Shown: positions 1 through 8,865, numbered from the stretch's first letter. The stretch is DNA of 64,000 nucleotides from Cupriavidus pinatubonensis (GCF_019602855.1 NZ_CP080767.1:992001-1056000), one strand, 5' to 3'. Program-made: numbers and translations. The notes: generated by a model from the letters alone, not told the origin.

Positions 1-73
1 CGGGCCGGGCTTGGGGCGGATCGCCGAACTGCGCCGGCTTCTCCGCGCCTTTCCTCCGTTCCTGCTTCGCGGC

Positions 74-334
74 TCAGTGCTGCAGAGCTGCGACAACGCC
101 CCCCACATTGTTGATCGAGTTCATCACGCTCTTCATGTCGACGTCCGTGCGGGTCGAGGCATCGACCTGCGTGACGGGCGCCACGATGGTGTTCGGGCTG
201 GCGAACGACACGCCGCCCGCGCTGGTGATGGCATTGACACCGCTGTTCAGGAACAGGCTGCCGCCGCGCACTGCGCCCATCTTGGCGCGGTCGAGGTCTT
301 GTTCGAGCGGAAGGTTCTGGATGGTCAAGGACAT
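74..334 (-). CDS. small double-glycine leader peptide A
   Basis: An 86-residue protein with no assigned function. Residues 1-25 look like a double-glycine leader: the pattern DLDRAKMGAVRGG ends in GG at 24-25, the usual cleavage position for C39 peptidase exporters. The remaining 61 residues are Cys-free, uncharged and rich in Ser, Asn, Val, Ala and Gly, with only a few acidic or basic residues. A strong ribosome site (AGGAGA) precedes the ATG. It is a tandem paralog of the next gene (380-640) and shares the leader pattern with 8907-9131. The likely exporter is the C39 ABC transporter at 21080-24202; this link is inferred from the leader and shared promoter motifs. More copies may lie left of the window edge. 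Confidence 0.75.
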   Translation of the reverse strand: MSLTIQNLPLEQDLDRAKMGAVRGGSLFLNSGVNAITSAGGVSFASPNTIVAPVTQVDASTRTDVDMKSVMNSINNVGGVVAALQH

Positions 335-379
335 GATGGTCTCCTGGAATCGAATTGGATGAATGGGGTCGCGGATGGC

Positions 380-640
380 TTAGAGCTGCATGGCCTGCAC
401 GATGCCGCCAACGTTGTTCAGCATGTTGGAGACCGACTTCATGTCGATGTTGGTGCGGGTCGAGGCATCGACTTGCGTGACGGGCGCCACGATCGTGTTC
501 GGGCTGGCGAACGACACGCCGCCACCGCCGGTGATGGCGTTGACGCCGCTGTTCAGGAACAGGCTGCCGCCGCGCACGGCGCTCATCTTGGCGTGGTCGA
601 GGTCTTGTTCGACGGGCAGGTTCTGGATGGTCAGGGACAT
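380..640 (-). CDS. small double-glycine leader peptide B
   Basis: An 86-residue paralog of the peptide encoded at 74-334, identical in much of the core (SLFLNSGVNAIT, SFASPNTIVAPVTQVDAST). The leader DLDHAKMSAVRGG ends at GG 24-25. I chose the ATG at 640, not the longer in-frame start at 706, because AAGGAG sits just upstream and the leader then aligns exactly with peptide A. A sigma-54-like promoter lies about 70 bases upstream. With 45 bases between the two genes they are probably co-transcribed. No Cys, so no disulfide or lanthionine chemistry is expected. The function of the core is unknown. Confidence 0.75.
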   Translation of the reverse strand: MSLTIQNLPVEQDLDHAKMSAVRGGSLFLNSGVNAITGGGGVSFASPNTIVAPVTQVDASTRTNIDMKSVSNMLNNVGGIVQAMQL

Positions 641-710
641 GATGGACTCCTTGGATTTGCTGGCTTGGTTGGCTTGGTGGAGCACGTTTGCTGCGCTCGC
701 AGGCATATAC

Positions 711-725
711 GCATGGGGTGTGCCA
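711..725 (-). promoter_or_regulatory. sigma-54-type -24/-12 promoter of peptides B and A
   Basis: The minus strand reads TGGCACACCCCATGC. Against the consensus TGGCACG-N4-TTGCW it keeps TGGCAC and TGC, with the invariant GG and GC at the exact N10 distance. Transcription would start near 699, giving a leader of about 60 bases before the ATG at 640. A near-identical box (TGGCACACCC) precedes the tolC-like gene of the exporter operon. Predicted by eye only. Confidence 0.6.
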
Positions 726-823
726 GGGCGCGCCAGTATCTTCTTCGACGTCTCAAGTCACTGAAATCAAAAGGAAAATCGGGTTTTCTGCCGGCTGGCG
801 ACCAGCACGGCATGGTGCTGCCA

Positions 824-842
824 TGTTCGATGGCGGCCAACA
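824..842. promoter_or_regulatory. candidate activator site upstream of peptides A/B
   Basis: An inverted repeat TGTTcG-N7-CCAACA about 110 bases upstream of the sigma-54-type promoter, a normal distance for an enhancer-binding activator. The same arms and the same 7-base spacer recur at 9449-9467, and a more degenerate copy sits at 14278-14296. The rest of 641-974 holds the promoter, the folA terminator and no convincing gene. Confidence 0.5.
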
Positions 843-917
843 TATCGCCGTTACCTGTTCGCGCACCAGCGACACATCGTGCTCCAGCCGCTCGAAAACA
901 CGTTGGAGGCATAGGCG

Positions 918-947
918 AAAAAAAAAGCAGGTGCGGATCGCACCTGC
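918..947 (-). terminator. rho-independent terminator of thyA-folA
   Basis: On the minus strand a perfect 9-bp stem (GCAGGTGCG with CGCACCTGC, 3-base loop) is followed by a run of nine T. It lies just downstream of the folA stop. Confidence 0.9.
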
Positions 948-974
948 TTTCGTATTGAGCCTGGCCGGCCTTTT

Positions 975-1475
975 TTACTCTTCCCCGGAAGGCGGCCGAT
1001 CATACGTCACGAACGCATAGTCAAAGCCATTGGCTTCCGAATGATGCGTTTCACGCGACGTCTCGATCCATTTCGCCTGATCGATGGCGGGGAAGAAGGC
1101 ATCGCCCTCTACATCCGCATCAATCTCCGTCACGACTAGCCGATCCGCACTGGGCAGCGCTTCGGCATAGAGCTGCGCACCGCCGATCAGAAACACCTGT
1201 TCGACGCCTACGCAGAGCCTTTGCGCATCTTCCAGCGAGGTGGCAACTTCCGCGCCTTCCAGTTTCAGATCCGCGTTGCGGCTTACGACAATATTGCGCC
1301 GCCCAGGCAATGGCCGGCCAATCGAATCCCAGGTCTTGCGACCCATGATGATCGGCGCGCCCATGGTAGTCCGCTTGAAATGCGCGAGGTCTTCGGGCAA
1401 CCGCCAGGGCAGCGTGTTGTTGCGGCCGATGGTGCCATTGCGGGCACGTGCGACGACGAGAGTCAGCAACGTCAT
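975..1475 (-). CDS. folA: dihydrofolate reductase
   Basis: NADPH-dependent reduction of dihydrofolate to tetrahydrofolate in the cytoplasm, replenishing the cofactor oxidised by ThyA next door. At 166 residues it has the usual bacterial length. Visible DHFR signatures are the N-terminal hydrophobic strand, the [18 protein letters not shown] substrate loop, the [16 protein letters not shown] block and the IGGAQLY motif. The start overlaps the thyA stop (ATGA), so translation is probably coupled. A strong terminator follows. Confidence 0.97.
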   Translation of the reverse strand: MTLLTLVVARARNGTIGRNNTLPWRLPEDLAHFKRTTMGAPIIMGRKTWDSIGRPLPGRRNIVVSRNADLKLEGAEVATSLEDAQRLCVGVEQVFLIGGAQLYAEALPSADRLVVTEIDADVEGDAFFPAIDQAKWIETSRETHHSEANGFDYAFVTYDRPPSGEE

Positions 1476-2266
1476 ACGGCCACCGGTGCCTTGATGGCGG
1501 GATGCGACTGGTAGCCGACCAGCTCGAAATCTTCGTAGCGGTAGTCGAAGATGCTGTCCGGCTTGCGCAGGATCTTCAGCGTCGGCAGTGGCAGCGGCTC
1601 ACGCGACAGCTGCGTCTGCACCTGCTCGTAGTGGTTGCTGTAGATATGGCAATCGCCGCCGGTCCAGACGAAATCGCCGACGTCCAGCCTGGTCTGCTGC
1701 GCGATCATGTGCGTGAGTAGCGCGTAGCTGGCGATGTTGAACGGCACGCCGAGGAAGATGTCGGCGCTGCGCTGATAGAGTTGGCACGACAGACGCCCAT
1801 CGGCCACGTAGAACTGGAAGAACGCATGGCACGGCGGCAGCTTCATGCGCGGGATGTCGGCCACGTTCCAGGCCGAGACAATCAGGCGGCGCGAATCGGG
1901 GTTCTCGCGGATCTGGTTCAGCAGGTCGGTGATCTGGTCGACATGGCGGCCGTCGGGCGTCGGCCACGAACGCCACTGGGAGCCGTAGACCGGGCCCAGT
2001 TCGCCGTTCTCGTCGGCCCATTCGTCCCAGATGCTGACGCCGTTCTCCTGCAGCCAGCGCACATTGGTCGAGCCTTGCAGGAACCACAGCAGTTCGAGGA
2101 TGATCGACTTCAGGTGCAGCTTCTTGGTGGTGACCACCGGGAAGCCCTGGCTCAGGTCGAAGCGCATCTGGTAGCCGAAGACCGAGCGCGTGCCGGTGCC
2201 GGTGCGGTCGGCCTTTTCGGTGCCATGCTCGTACACATGGCGCATGAAGTCGAGGTACTGTTTCAT
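1472..2266 (-). CDS. thyA: thymidylate synthase
   Basis: Methylates dUMP to dTMP with methylenetetrahydrofolate as carbon and hydride donor. The protein is 264 residues, the standard length. Hallmarks are the [13 protein letters not shown]-terminal loop, the active-site segment [12 protein letters not shown] with the catalytic Cys, and the [20 protein letters not shown] folate/nucleotide region. The ATG at 2266 gives the family N-terminus [11 protein letters not shown]; upstream in-frame sequence looks non-coding. It forms a two-gene operon with folA. Confidence 0.97.
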   Translation of the reverse strand: MKQYLDFMRHVYEHGTEKADRTGTGTRSVFGYQMRFDLSQGFPVVTTKKLHLKSIILELLWFLQGSTNVRWLQENGVSIWDEWADENGELGPVYGSQWRSWPTPDGRHVDQITDLLNQIRENPDSRRLIVSAWNVADIPRMKLPPCHAFFQFYVADGRLSCQLYQRSADIFLGVPFNIASYALLTHMIAQQTRLDVGDFVWTGGDCHIYSNHYEQVQTQLSREPLPLPTLKILRKPDSIFDYRYEDFELVGYQSHPAIKAPVAV

Positions 2267-2316
2267 CGGCGCGGCGGGATGGGAAGTGACGCGGGCGCTG
2301 GCCCGCAAACCGGACA

Positions 2317-2355
2317 TTTTAAAGCAAGAAGGGCCACCCCTTCGGGCGGCCCTTC
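2317..2355 (-). terminator. terminator downstream of the TerC-family gene
   Basis: The minus strand has stem AAGGGCCGCCC with GGGTGGCCCTT around a short loop, followed by the T-rich tail CTTGCTTTA. It sits between the terC stop and the thyA start. Confidence 0.75.
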
Positions 2356-2396
2356 CGGCAGTGGCCAAGGCAGTTGCCCTGGCGCGGCGGCAAGCC

Positions 2397-3110
2397 TTAG
2401 TGGCTGCCGGCCGGTTGCTGTTGCTGATGTTGCCCGCGGCGCTTCTGCACCAGGTAGCCGCCGCCAAGCACGCCGCCGATGATCAGCACATACAGGCCCC
2501 AGTTGACCACCGGGTTGGCTTCGAAGAACGCCTTGACCAGCGGCTCGTGCACGATCATCTTCACGGCCGTGAAGGCCAGCACGCCCGCGCCGACGTAGAT
2601 GATCGCCGGGAAGCGCGCCATCAGCTTGAGCACCAGGCTCGAGCCCCACACCACGATCGGGATGCTGATCAGCAGGCCAAGCACCACCAGCAGGAAACTG
2701 CCGTGCGCGGCGCCGGCCACGGCCAGCACGTTGTCCACGCCCATCACCGCGTCGGCGATGATGATGGTCTTCATCGCGCCCCACAGCGTGGAGGCACCGG
2801 AGCCGTGCTCGTCGCCGTCGCCCTCGTCGGACAGCAGCTTGTAGGCAATCCACACCAGCGCGAGACCGCCGATCAGCAGCAGGCCAGGGATCTTGAGCAG
2901 CCAGACCACGCCGATCGTCATGGCCGAGCGCACGACCACGGCACCGACGGTGCCCCAGACGATGGCTTTCTTCTGCAGGTGCGACGGGAGGTTGCGCGCC
3001 GCCAGCGCGATCACGATCGCATTGTCGCCGGCCAGGACCAGGTCAATGACGACGATGGATAGCAGTGCCGTCAGGAACTGCATCGTGAACAGATCGGTAA
3101 TCCACTCCAT
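2397..3110 (-). CDS. TerC/YjbE-family integral membrane protein, probable manganese exporter
   Basis: A 237-residue membrane protein of the TerC family with about seven hydrophobic segments. It carries the two conserved acidic intramembrane motifs, [15 protein letters not shown] near the N-terminus and [14 protein letters not shown] in the middle. TerC-type proteins have been linked to Mn and tellurite handling. The assignment to Mn export is supported by the yybP-ykoY riboswitch directly upstream. The C-terminus ends in a His/Gln-rich tail that could bind metal. Confidence 0.85.
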   Translation of the reverse strand: MEWITDLFTMQFLTALLSIVVIDLVLAGDNAIVIALAARNLPSHLQKKAIVWGTVGAVVVRSAMTIGVVWLLKIPGLLLIGGLALVWIAYKLLSDEGDGDEHGSGASTLWGAMKTIIIADAVMGVDNVLAVAGAAHGSFLLVVLGLLISIPIVVWGSSLVLKLMARFPAIIYVGAGVLAFTAVKMIVHEPLVKAFFEANPVVNWGLYVLIIGGVLGGGYLVQKRRGQHQQQQPAGSH

Positions 3111-3186
3111 GAACTCTCCTCAAGTACGAATAGCCGCAAACGTGCGTTGGGTTCGCCTGGAGTCACAGAGTGATGGGGGACCGGGG

Positions 3187-3332
3187 GTCGCCTTTGCAAA
3201 CCGTGATTCCAGGTTGCAAAGGTCTTGCTCGACGTCTGGCGCGGTCTGCGCACCAGTGTCAGCACAACCGGAGACGTCAGTCTCGGAATGACGATTGTGC
3301 TAAGGGCCTGGCCCCGGAGCTACTCCCCTTTG
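3187..3332 (-). ncRNA. yybP-ykoY manganese riboswitch with switching helix
   Basis: Read on the minus strand, the 5' part has CAAAGGGGAGTAGCTCC at 3332-3316 and the 3' part GCAAGACCTTTGC at 3228-3216, with CCGAGACTGACG between them. These are the conserved pieces of the yybP-ykoY aptamer. Stem P1 is formed by CAAAGG and CCTTTG. The 3' P1 strand can instead pair with a downstream segment (3191-3202) in the near-perfect helix CCTTTGCAACC / GGTTTGCAAAGG, a mutually exclusive switch. A TATAAT box at 3369-3374 (minus strand) fits as the promoter. The element sits about 105 bases before the terC-like ATG. The rest of 3375-3636 shows nothing further. Confidence 0.85.
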
Positions 3333-3636
3333 AAGGGACGCGGACTGATTGTTTCCGCGTTGGGCCGGATTATAAACGAATTGTTGCGCGGTGGCGGCAT
3401 GGGGAAGATACCGGGTTCTGCCGGATGTTGTGTGTGCGACACATGCCGTTGCGCCCCTATCTTGCAATGCAGCAGCGCAATTGCCGCGCGGCATCTATTC
3501 TTGAACATCGACTTTCGGCCGATGCGTCCCGGACAGCACAGCGGCGCATCCCGTGAGCCAGCGCGACCCCACGCGAGCGGGGACGTGTATGCCTCGGGGA
3601 ATAAGAAGTGGATCCACGACCACACAAGGAAACGTC

Positions 3637-4752
3637 ATGCCGGCTGTCCCGACCCCGCTTAACCGTTCCCGCTCCAACAACTCACACCACAACGCCCACG
3701 ATACCGACGACGCCAACAATGCTCACGCCGCGCATGCGGAGGCCGCCACGCACCCCTCGCTGGTGACGTTGTCCAACGGTCATGCCGCGAAGGACGTGCC
3801 GCCGCAACCTGAGTTCATCCAGCAGTACCACGAAGACAGCAGCGCATTGCGCGAGCAGGTACTGGCCGGGCTTCGGAAGTCCGATGCGAGTATCAGCCCG
3901 AAGTTTTTCTATGACGTGCTCGGCTCGCGCCTGTTCGAGGCGATCACCGACCTGCCCGAGTACTACCCGACACGCACCGAGGCTGCGATCTTCGCCAGCG
4001 CGGCGCCTGCCATTGCCGCGCGCGCGGGCAGTGGCTGCGTGCTGATCGATCTCGGCGCCGGCAATTGCGAGAAAGCCGCGAGGCTGTTCGGGAGCCTGCG
4101 GCCGGCGCAGTACGTGGCGCTCGATATCTCGGTGGAGTTCCTGCGCGGCACGCTGTCATGCCTGCAACAGCAGAATCCGGATATCCCGATGCTTGGACTC
4201 GGCGCGGACCTTTGCGGCAGCTTCGACCTGCCGCGCAGTGTCAGGCGCAACAGGCGGCTGTTCTTCTATCCGGGCTCGAGCATCGGCAATTTCGCGCCCA
4301 TGGACGCGCTTGCGCTGCTGCAGCGGTTGCGCGGCGCCGCCGGGCGTGGCGATGGCGTGCTGATCGGCGTGGACCTGCTCAAGGAAGAGGCCACGCTGGT
4401 CGCCGCCTATGATGATCCGCTCGGTGTCACCGCTGCGTTCAATCGCAACGTGCTGCGCAACGTGAACCGCATCGTCGCCACGGATTTCGATGTCGACGAC
4501 TGGCGCCATGTGGCGAGCTTCGATCGAGAGGCGTCGCGGATCCAGATGCACTTACAGGCGCGCCAGCCGGTCAGGGTGCGATGGGACGGCGGGGAGCGTC
4601 GGTTCGGCGAAGGCGAGCGCATCCATACCGAGGACTCCTACAAATACCGTCCCGGCGATTTCGCCTTGCTGCTCGAAGCTGCCGGCTTCGACGACCCGGT
4701 GTACTGGACCGATCCACTGGGCTGGTTCGCGGTGTTCCACGCGCGCGCCTGA
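3637..4752 (+). CDS. egtD: L-histidine N-alpha-methyltransferase
   Basis: A SAM-dependent enzyme that trimethylates histidine to hercynine, the first step to ergothioneine or selenoneine. Starting from the ATG at 3637, which has AAGGA six bases upstream, the protein is 371 residues. After a low-complexity, His/Asn/Ala-rich N-terminal stretch of about 45 residues it has the EgtD core. Visible blocks are SPKFFYDVLGSRLFEAITDLPEYYPTRTE, the SAM motif LIDLGAGNCEKA, LFFYPGSSIGNF, and the C-terminal IHTEDSYKYRP with the substrate-pocket Glu. An EgtB/SenA-like gene follows at 85 bases, probably in the same operon. Confidence 0.93.
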   Translation: MPAVPTPLNRSRSNNSHHNAHDTDDANNAHAAHAEAATHPSLVTLSNGHAAKDVPPQPEFIQQYHEDSSALREQVLAGLRKSDASISPKFFYDVLGSRLFEAITDLPEYYPTRTEAAIFASAAPAIAARAGSGCVLIDLGAGNCEKAARLFGSLRPAQYVALDISVEFLRGTLSCLQQQNPDIPMLGLGADLCGSFDLPRSVRRNRRLFFYPGSSIGNFAPMDALALLQRLRGAAGRGDGVLIGVDLLKEEATLVAAYDDPLGVTAAFNRNVLRNVNRIVATDFDVDDWRHVASFDREASRIQMHLQARQPVRVRWDGGERRFGEGERIHTEDSYKYRPGDFALLLEAAGFDDPVYWTDPLGWFAVFHARA

Positions 4753-4836
4753 GGCGCGCCCTTGCGTGGTGTCATAATGGCCGCAGCCATGGCGGGCGGC
4801 CGCCCGTCTTCGTCCTTTCCGAACGGATGCTTCCCG

Positions 4837-6093
4837 ATGAGCGGCTTCTCCATGCTTCCCGATCTCTACTTCAGTGGCGGCCAGGCAGGCTGGTCCGACG
4901 CCCGCCGCCTGCCCCGCGAGGGGCTGGCCCAGGCGCTGGTCGATGCGCGCAGCCGCACCCTGGCCTGGCTGGCGGTGTTCGGCCAGACGCGCAAGGCCTG
5001 GGATGTGCCGCGGCAATACGATGCGGATCCGCCGCTGTGGACGCTGGGGCATATCGCCTGGCACGCCGAATGGTGGTGCCTGCGCGGCGTGCGGCAGATC
5101 GATCGTGGCGGCGTGCCGGTGCCGGTGGCCAGCGACCCGTCGCGCCTCGATGGCGCCGACGAGTGGTTCGACCCCGACCGCATCGGCCCGGACGAACGCT
5201 GGGAAATCGTGCTGCCCGACGTCGCCGTGGTCAAGCAATACGCCTCCGATGTGCTCGACGGCCTGCTGCGCCGCCTGGCGCTGCTGTCCGACGACAGCGA
5301 CGTCACGCTGTACCCGTTTCGCCGCGCGCTGTTTCTGGAAGACGCACAAGCCGAGAACCTGGCCGCATTGCTGCAGGCGCTCGGGCTGGCACCTGCCGCG
5401 CCGGTTGCACCGGGACCCGGTGTGTCGGTCGCGCATGCCGGCACGCTGCACTTTCCCGGCGGCCGCTTCACGCAGGGCTGGTCGGATCCGGACGGCTACG
5501 CGCAGCCCGATGAACTCCCCCCGCAACCGACCTATGTGCCGGCATTCGAGATGGACGCCGCCCTGGTCAGCAACGCGCAATTCCTCGAGTTCGTCCAGGA
5601 CGGCGGCTATGAGCATCCGGCCTGGTGGTCGACTGCCGGCCGGCAGTGGCTGATGACGCAGGAGCGCTCCGCGCCGCGCTACTGGTCGCGGCATCCTGAG
5701 TCGCGAGCATGGATGACCGAGCGATTCGGCACGCTGCGCACGCTCAATCCTGACGAGGCCGTGCGCCACGTCACGCTGTACGAAGCGCAGGCGTGGTGCG
5801 CATGGGCAGGGCGGCGCCTGCCCGTGGAAGCGGAATGGGAACTCGCCGCATTGCAGAACCGTGGTCTTCAGTGGGGCAGCTTGCGCGAGTGGACGGCGTC
5901 GCCGTATGAACCGTATGCGGGGTTTGCAGCGTCGCCATCGGACAGTGAACTGGTGGCGCGTTTCGGGACACACCAGGCGGTACGGGGCACGACGTTCGTC
6001 AGTTCGTCCCGGCAACGGCATGTGCGGGCAAGGCTCGCTTTGCTGCCGGAGGAGGACGTTGTGTTGGTGGGGTTCAGGAGTTGTTCGATGTAG
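4837..6093 (+). CDS. EgtB/SenA-family protein lacking two expected iron ligands
   Basis: A 418-residue protein with the layout of ergothioneine/selenoneine sulfoxide synthases: N-terminal DinB-like helical domain (about 30-180) and C-terminal FGE-sulfatase domain (about 230-418, with RHVTLYEAQAWCAWAGRRLPVEAEWE). PPLWTLGHIAWHAEWW (65-80) supplies the first expected iron His (H72). The later HX3HXE helix is aligned by me with FRRALFLEDAQAENL, where the two histidines read Leu167 and Gln171. H76 and E78 happen to create an HX3HXE string inside the first helix. It may be inactive, use another metal site, or have a new role. The egtD neighbour implies a hercynine substrate. The start is uncertain (other ATGs at 4777 and 4852). 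Confidence 0.75.
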   Translation: MSGFSMLPDLYFSGGQAGWSDARRLPREGLAQALVDARSRTLAWLAVFGQTRKAWDVPRQYDADPPLWTLGHIAWHAEWWCLRGVRQIDRGGVPVPVASDPSRLDGADEWFDPDRIGPDERWEIVLPDVAVVKQYASDVLDGLLRRLALLSDDSDVTLYPFRRALFLEDAQAENLAALLQALGLAPAAPVAPGPGVSVAHAGTLHFPGGRFTQGWSDPDGYAQPDELPPQPTYVPAFEMDAALVSNAQFLEFVQDGGYEHPAWWSTAGRQWLMTQERSAPRYWSRHPESRAWMTERFGTLRTLNPDEAVRHVTLYEAQAWCAWAGRRLPVEAEWELAALQNRGLQWGSLREWTASPYEPYAGFAASPSDSELVARFGTHQAVRGTTFVSSSRQRHVRARLALLPEEDVVLVGFRSCSM

Positions 6094-6132
6094 GCAGGCC
6101 TGGTCTCTGCGCTGACCGGCGAAGACAAAAAA

Positions 6133-6160
6133 AGAGCACCCCGCGGGGTGCTCTTCTTCT
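6133..6160. terminator. bidirectional terminator between egtB-like gene and rhlE
   Basis: A perfect 10-bp stem AGAGCACCCC / GGGGTGCTCT with a 2-base GC loop. It is followed by a T-rich tail on the plus strand and preceded by an A run that gives a T tail on the minus strand. It serves the two convergent genes. Confidence 0.85.
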
Positions 6161-6193
6161 TCACGATACTGGCGCGATGGCGCCGGCATGGTC

Positions 6194-8092
6194 TTAACGC
6201 TCGTAGCGCGAACGGCTGTTGCCGTTGCGTTGGCCGCCGAAGCCACCTTCACGGTTGCCGAGGCTGCGGCCGCCATCACGGCCGCCGCGGTCGCCGAAGC
6301 TGCGGCCTTCGCCACCGACCTTGCGGTCACCAAAGCTGCGGTCGCCGAAGCTGCGTTGCTCGCCGCCACGGTAGCCGCCGCCTTCACGGTTGCCGAAGCC
6401 ACGGTTGTCGTCACCGAAGCTGCGGCCGCCTTCGGGGTTGGCGCGCTGGCCAAAGCCGCGATTGTCGCCGCCGAACTTGCGCTCGCCACCGAAGTTGCGG
6501 TCGCCGCCGCCGAAGCTGCGTTGCTCGCCGCCACGGTAGCCGCTGCCTTCACGGTTGCCAAAGCCACGGTTGTCATCACCGAAGCTGCGACCACCTTCCT
6601 GGTTGCCACGGTTACCGAAGCCACGGCTTTCGCCACCGAACTTGCGGTCACCGAAGTTGCGATCGCCAAAGCTGCGCTCACCGCCACGGTAGCCGCCACC
6701 ATTGCCACGGCCGCCCGGCTTGCCGCCGAAGTTCGAGCGCGGCTTGGGCGAACGGCGCGGCTCCAGGCCTTCGATCACCGAAGCGTCGATGCGGTTGTTG
6801 GTGAACCGCTCGATGCGCTTCCACTGGAACGTGTCGTTGTGGTTCACCAGGTTGATCGCGACGCCCGAGCGGCCGGCGCGGCCGGTACGGCCGATACGGT
6901 GCACATAGTCCTCGGCCTGCTTGGGCAGGTCGAAGTTCACCACGTGGGTGATGTCGGGCACGTCGATGCCGCGCGCGGCCACGTCGGTCGCGACCAGCAC
7001 GCGCAGATTGCCGCGGCGCAGTGCGGTCAGGGTGCGGTTGCGCGCGCCCTGGGTCATGTCGCCGTGAAGCGCGCCGGCGGCAAAGCCGGTATCGGACAGG
7101 CGTTCGGCCAGCGAGTCGGCGTCACGCTTGGTGGCCGTGAACACGATGGCTTGCTTGAGCGTGGCATCGCGCAGCAGGTGGTCGAGCAGGCGTTCCTTGT
7201 GCGACATGTCGTCGGTGAAGTGCAGGCGCTGTTCGATATGGCTCTGGTCGGCGCGGGCCGCGGCGATCTCGATGCGCTGCGGATCCTTCAGCTGGCGCGA
7301 GGCGAGCTGGGCGATGCGTGCGTCGAGCGTGGCGGAGAACATCAGCGTCTGGCGGCTAGCCGGGGTGGCGTCGACGATCGCGTCGATGTCATCGGCAAAG
7401 CCCATGTCCAGCATGCGGTCGGCTTCGTCGAACACGAGCATGTCGAGTGCGGACAGGTCGATGCGGCCGGCCGAGATATGGTCGAGCAGACGGCCCGGCG
7501 TGGCCACCAGGATGTCAGGCATCTTGGACAGCGCGGCCAGCTGCTTCGGGTAGGGCATGCCGCCCAGAATGCTCGCGCACACGATGCGGCGCAGGTTGCG
7601 GCCATACTTGGCAGCGGCTTCGGTGACCTGCAGCGCCAGTTCGCGCGTCGGCGTCAGCACCAGCAGTGACGGCTGTGCCGGCGACGGGCGGGGACGCTTG
7701 CCCTTCATGCGCTTGGCCGGTTCCGTCGGGCGGTTCGTTGCGGGCTTTTCGCTGATGCGCTGGATTGCCGGCAGCATGAACGCCGCCGTCTTGCCCGAGC
7801 CGGTCTGGCTCGACACCAGCAGGTCGCGGCCGGCCAGGAAGGCGGGAATGGCCTGCGCCTGAACGGGCGTCGGGTTGTTGTAGTTCAGTTCGGAGAGGGC
7901 ACGCAGGATGGCCGCATCCAGGCCAAGCGTGGCAAAGCCGTTGGTGACTTCCTCTGCCGCGACGGTCTCGGTCACTTGCGCGGGGTTGAGCATGGCGTCG
8001 AGCTTGTCGAGCGGGCTCTGGACAGCGGAAGTGATCGAAGCGTCGGTGGCGGAGGCAATAGCTTGCTCCGCACGAGTGTCGTGCTGGGTCAT
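6194..8092 (-). CDS. rhlE: DEAD-box ATP-dependent RNA helicase, RhlE type
   Basis: RNA unwinding in ribosome assembly and RNA decay. 632 residues from the ATG at 8092. Motifs in order: NNPTPVQAQAIP (Q motif), SQTGSGKTAAF (Walker A), PTRELALQ, VFDEADRMLDMGF (DEAD), SAT, and HRIGRTGRAG (motif VI). The last 190 or so residues are a Gly/Arg/Phe/Asn-rich RGG-type tail built of repeats, longer than in many RhlE proteins and likely RNA-binding and disordered. No clear Shine-Dalgarno precedes the ATG, and the leader may be long (see 8093-8906). Confidence 0.93.
   Translation of the reverse strand: MTQHDTRAEQAIASATDASITSAVQSPLDKLDAMLNPAQVTETVAAEEVTNGFATLGLDAAILRALSELNYNNPTPVQAQAIPAFLAGRDLLVSSQTGSGKTAAFMLPAIQRISEKPATNRPTEPAKRMKGKRPRPSPAQPSLLVLTPTRELALQVTEAAAKYGRNLRRIVCASILGGMPYPKQLAALSKMPDILVATPGRLLDHISAGRIDLSALDMLVFDEADRMLDMGFADDIDAIVDATPASRQTLMFSATLDARIAQLASRQLKDPQRIEIAAARADQSHIEQRLHFTDDMSHKERLLDHLLRDATLKQAIVFTATKRDADSLAERLSDTGFAAGALHGDMTQGARNRTLTALRRGNLRVLVATDVAARGIDVPDITHVVNFDLPKQAEDYVHRIGRTGRAGRSGVAINLVNHNDTFQWKRIERFTNNRIDASVIEGLEPRRSPKPRSNFGGKPGGRGNGGGYRGGERSFGDRNFGDRKFGGESRGFGNRGNQEGGRSFGDDNRGFGNREGSGYRGGEQRSFGGGDRNFGGERKFGGDNRGFGQRANPEGGRSFGDDNRGFGNREGGGYRGGEQRSFGDRSFGDRKVGGEGRSFGDRGGRDGGRSLGNREGGFGGQRNGNSRSRYER
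6344..6604 (-). repeat. 165-bp period repeat in the rhlE RGG tail
   Basis: Two in-frame copies (minus strand 6604-6509 and 6439-6344) encode a nearly identical 32-residue unit containing GGRSFGDDNRGFGNREG and YRGGEQRSFG, 55 residues apart. A third degenerate relative precedes them. Such repeats expand and contract easily, so tail length may differ between strains. Confidence 0.8.
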
Positions 8093-8471
8093 GTCGTAAG
8101 GATCAAAAATGCATGGCACCCCTGGCAAAGCAAAAATAGGGGTGGGCGCAGTGCAAAGTCTTAAAAAAGGCTTCGGCGCCAATCGGTGAGGCCGTTACGA
8201 CAGACTCAGCTGACAGTACGGCGGCAGGCAGGGTATCGGCAGGCGCAAAGGCCAGCCACATGGTCCCTGGCAGGCAAACAGCTCAATTCAGGCTGTTCAA
8301 CAGGATCGGAGACGAGGCTACGTCGGTGAGCGGTGCGTTCTGTCGGCAACTGACACAGCAATACAGACGCGGTCAGTGCGGAGAAACAGAGCTTGGGAGG
8401 GCAGCGGAATCGCCTTGGCGGGATGTGCCTGGCGGGTGGCGGAACTCACAGTTGCGAAACTCACGGCGCGG

Positions 8472-8477
8472 ATTATA
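8472..8477 (-). promoter_or_regulatory. possible -10 box for rhlE
   Basis: A perfect TATAAT on the minus strand, about 375 bases before the rhlE ATG; the matching -35 region (around CAACAA) is weak. Use of this box would give a long leader. Confidence 0.35.
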
Positions 8478-8865
8478 GCAGAACCGTTGAATTTTGTTGC
8501 GGTGCGAAAACGTAACCGGATATGTCAGGAGGCCGGCACATCGGCGCTGGCTCTGGCACTCTGGGCTGCCTATTGCCAATTCCGGGTTGAAAGCGGGAGG
8601 GGCCATCCTATACTCAAGGCGCGAGCACTGGATTGCTCGCCCGGGGCGGACAATAAAGTTCCCGTACTGGCCTTCTACAGCGATATCGCATCACTGTTCG
8701 CTGTGAGCATTGCGGTCATTGTCGTCACTGCCAGAATTCCTGCGACTCTCCGGGTGGTCCGGTGGGACGTCCGCGTCATGGGCGGAATCATGGGAAACCT
8801 GCTTGACATGGAATGACCGAACTGCTGATGGCGTTGACCCAGAAGGTCCGGGGCCGTCCGCAACC

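Noticed and set aside
11..958. Plus-strand ORF of 315 codons at the window start
   Set aside because: Its internal repeat merely reflects the two paralogous peptide genes on the opposite strand; no ribosome site.
6188..7669. Long plus-strand ORF (about 490 codons) opposite rhlE
   Set aside because: Ala/Val-rich translation mirrors the Gly/Arg repeats of rhlE; a frame shadow of the helicase gene.
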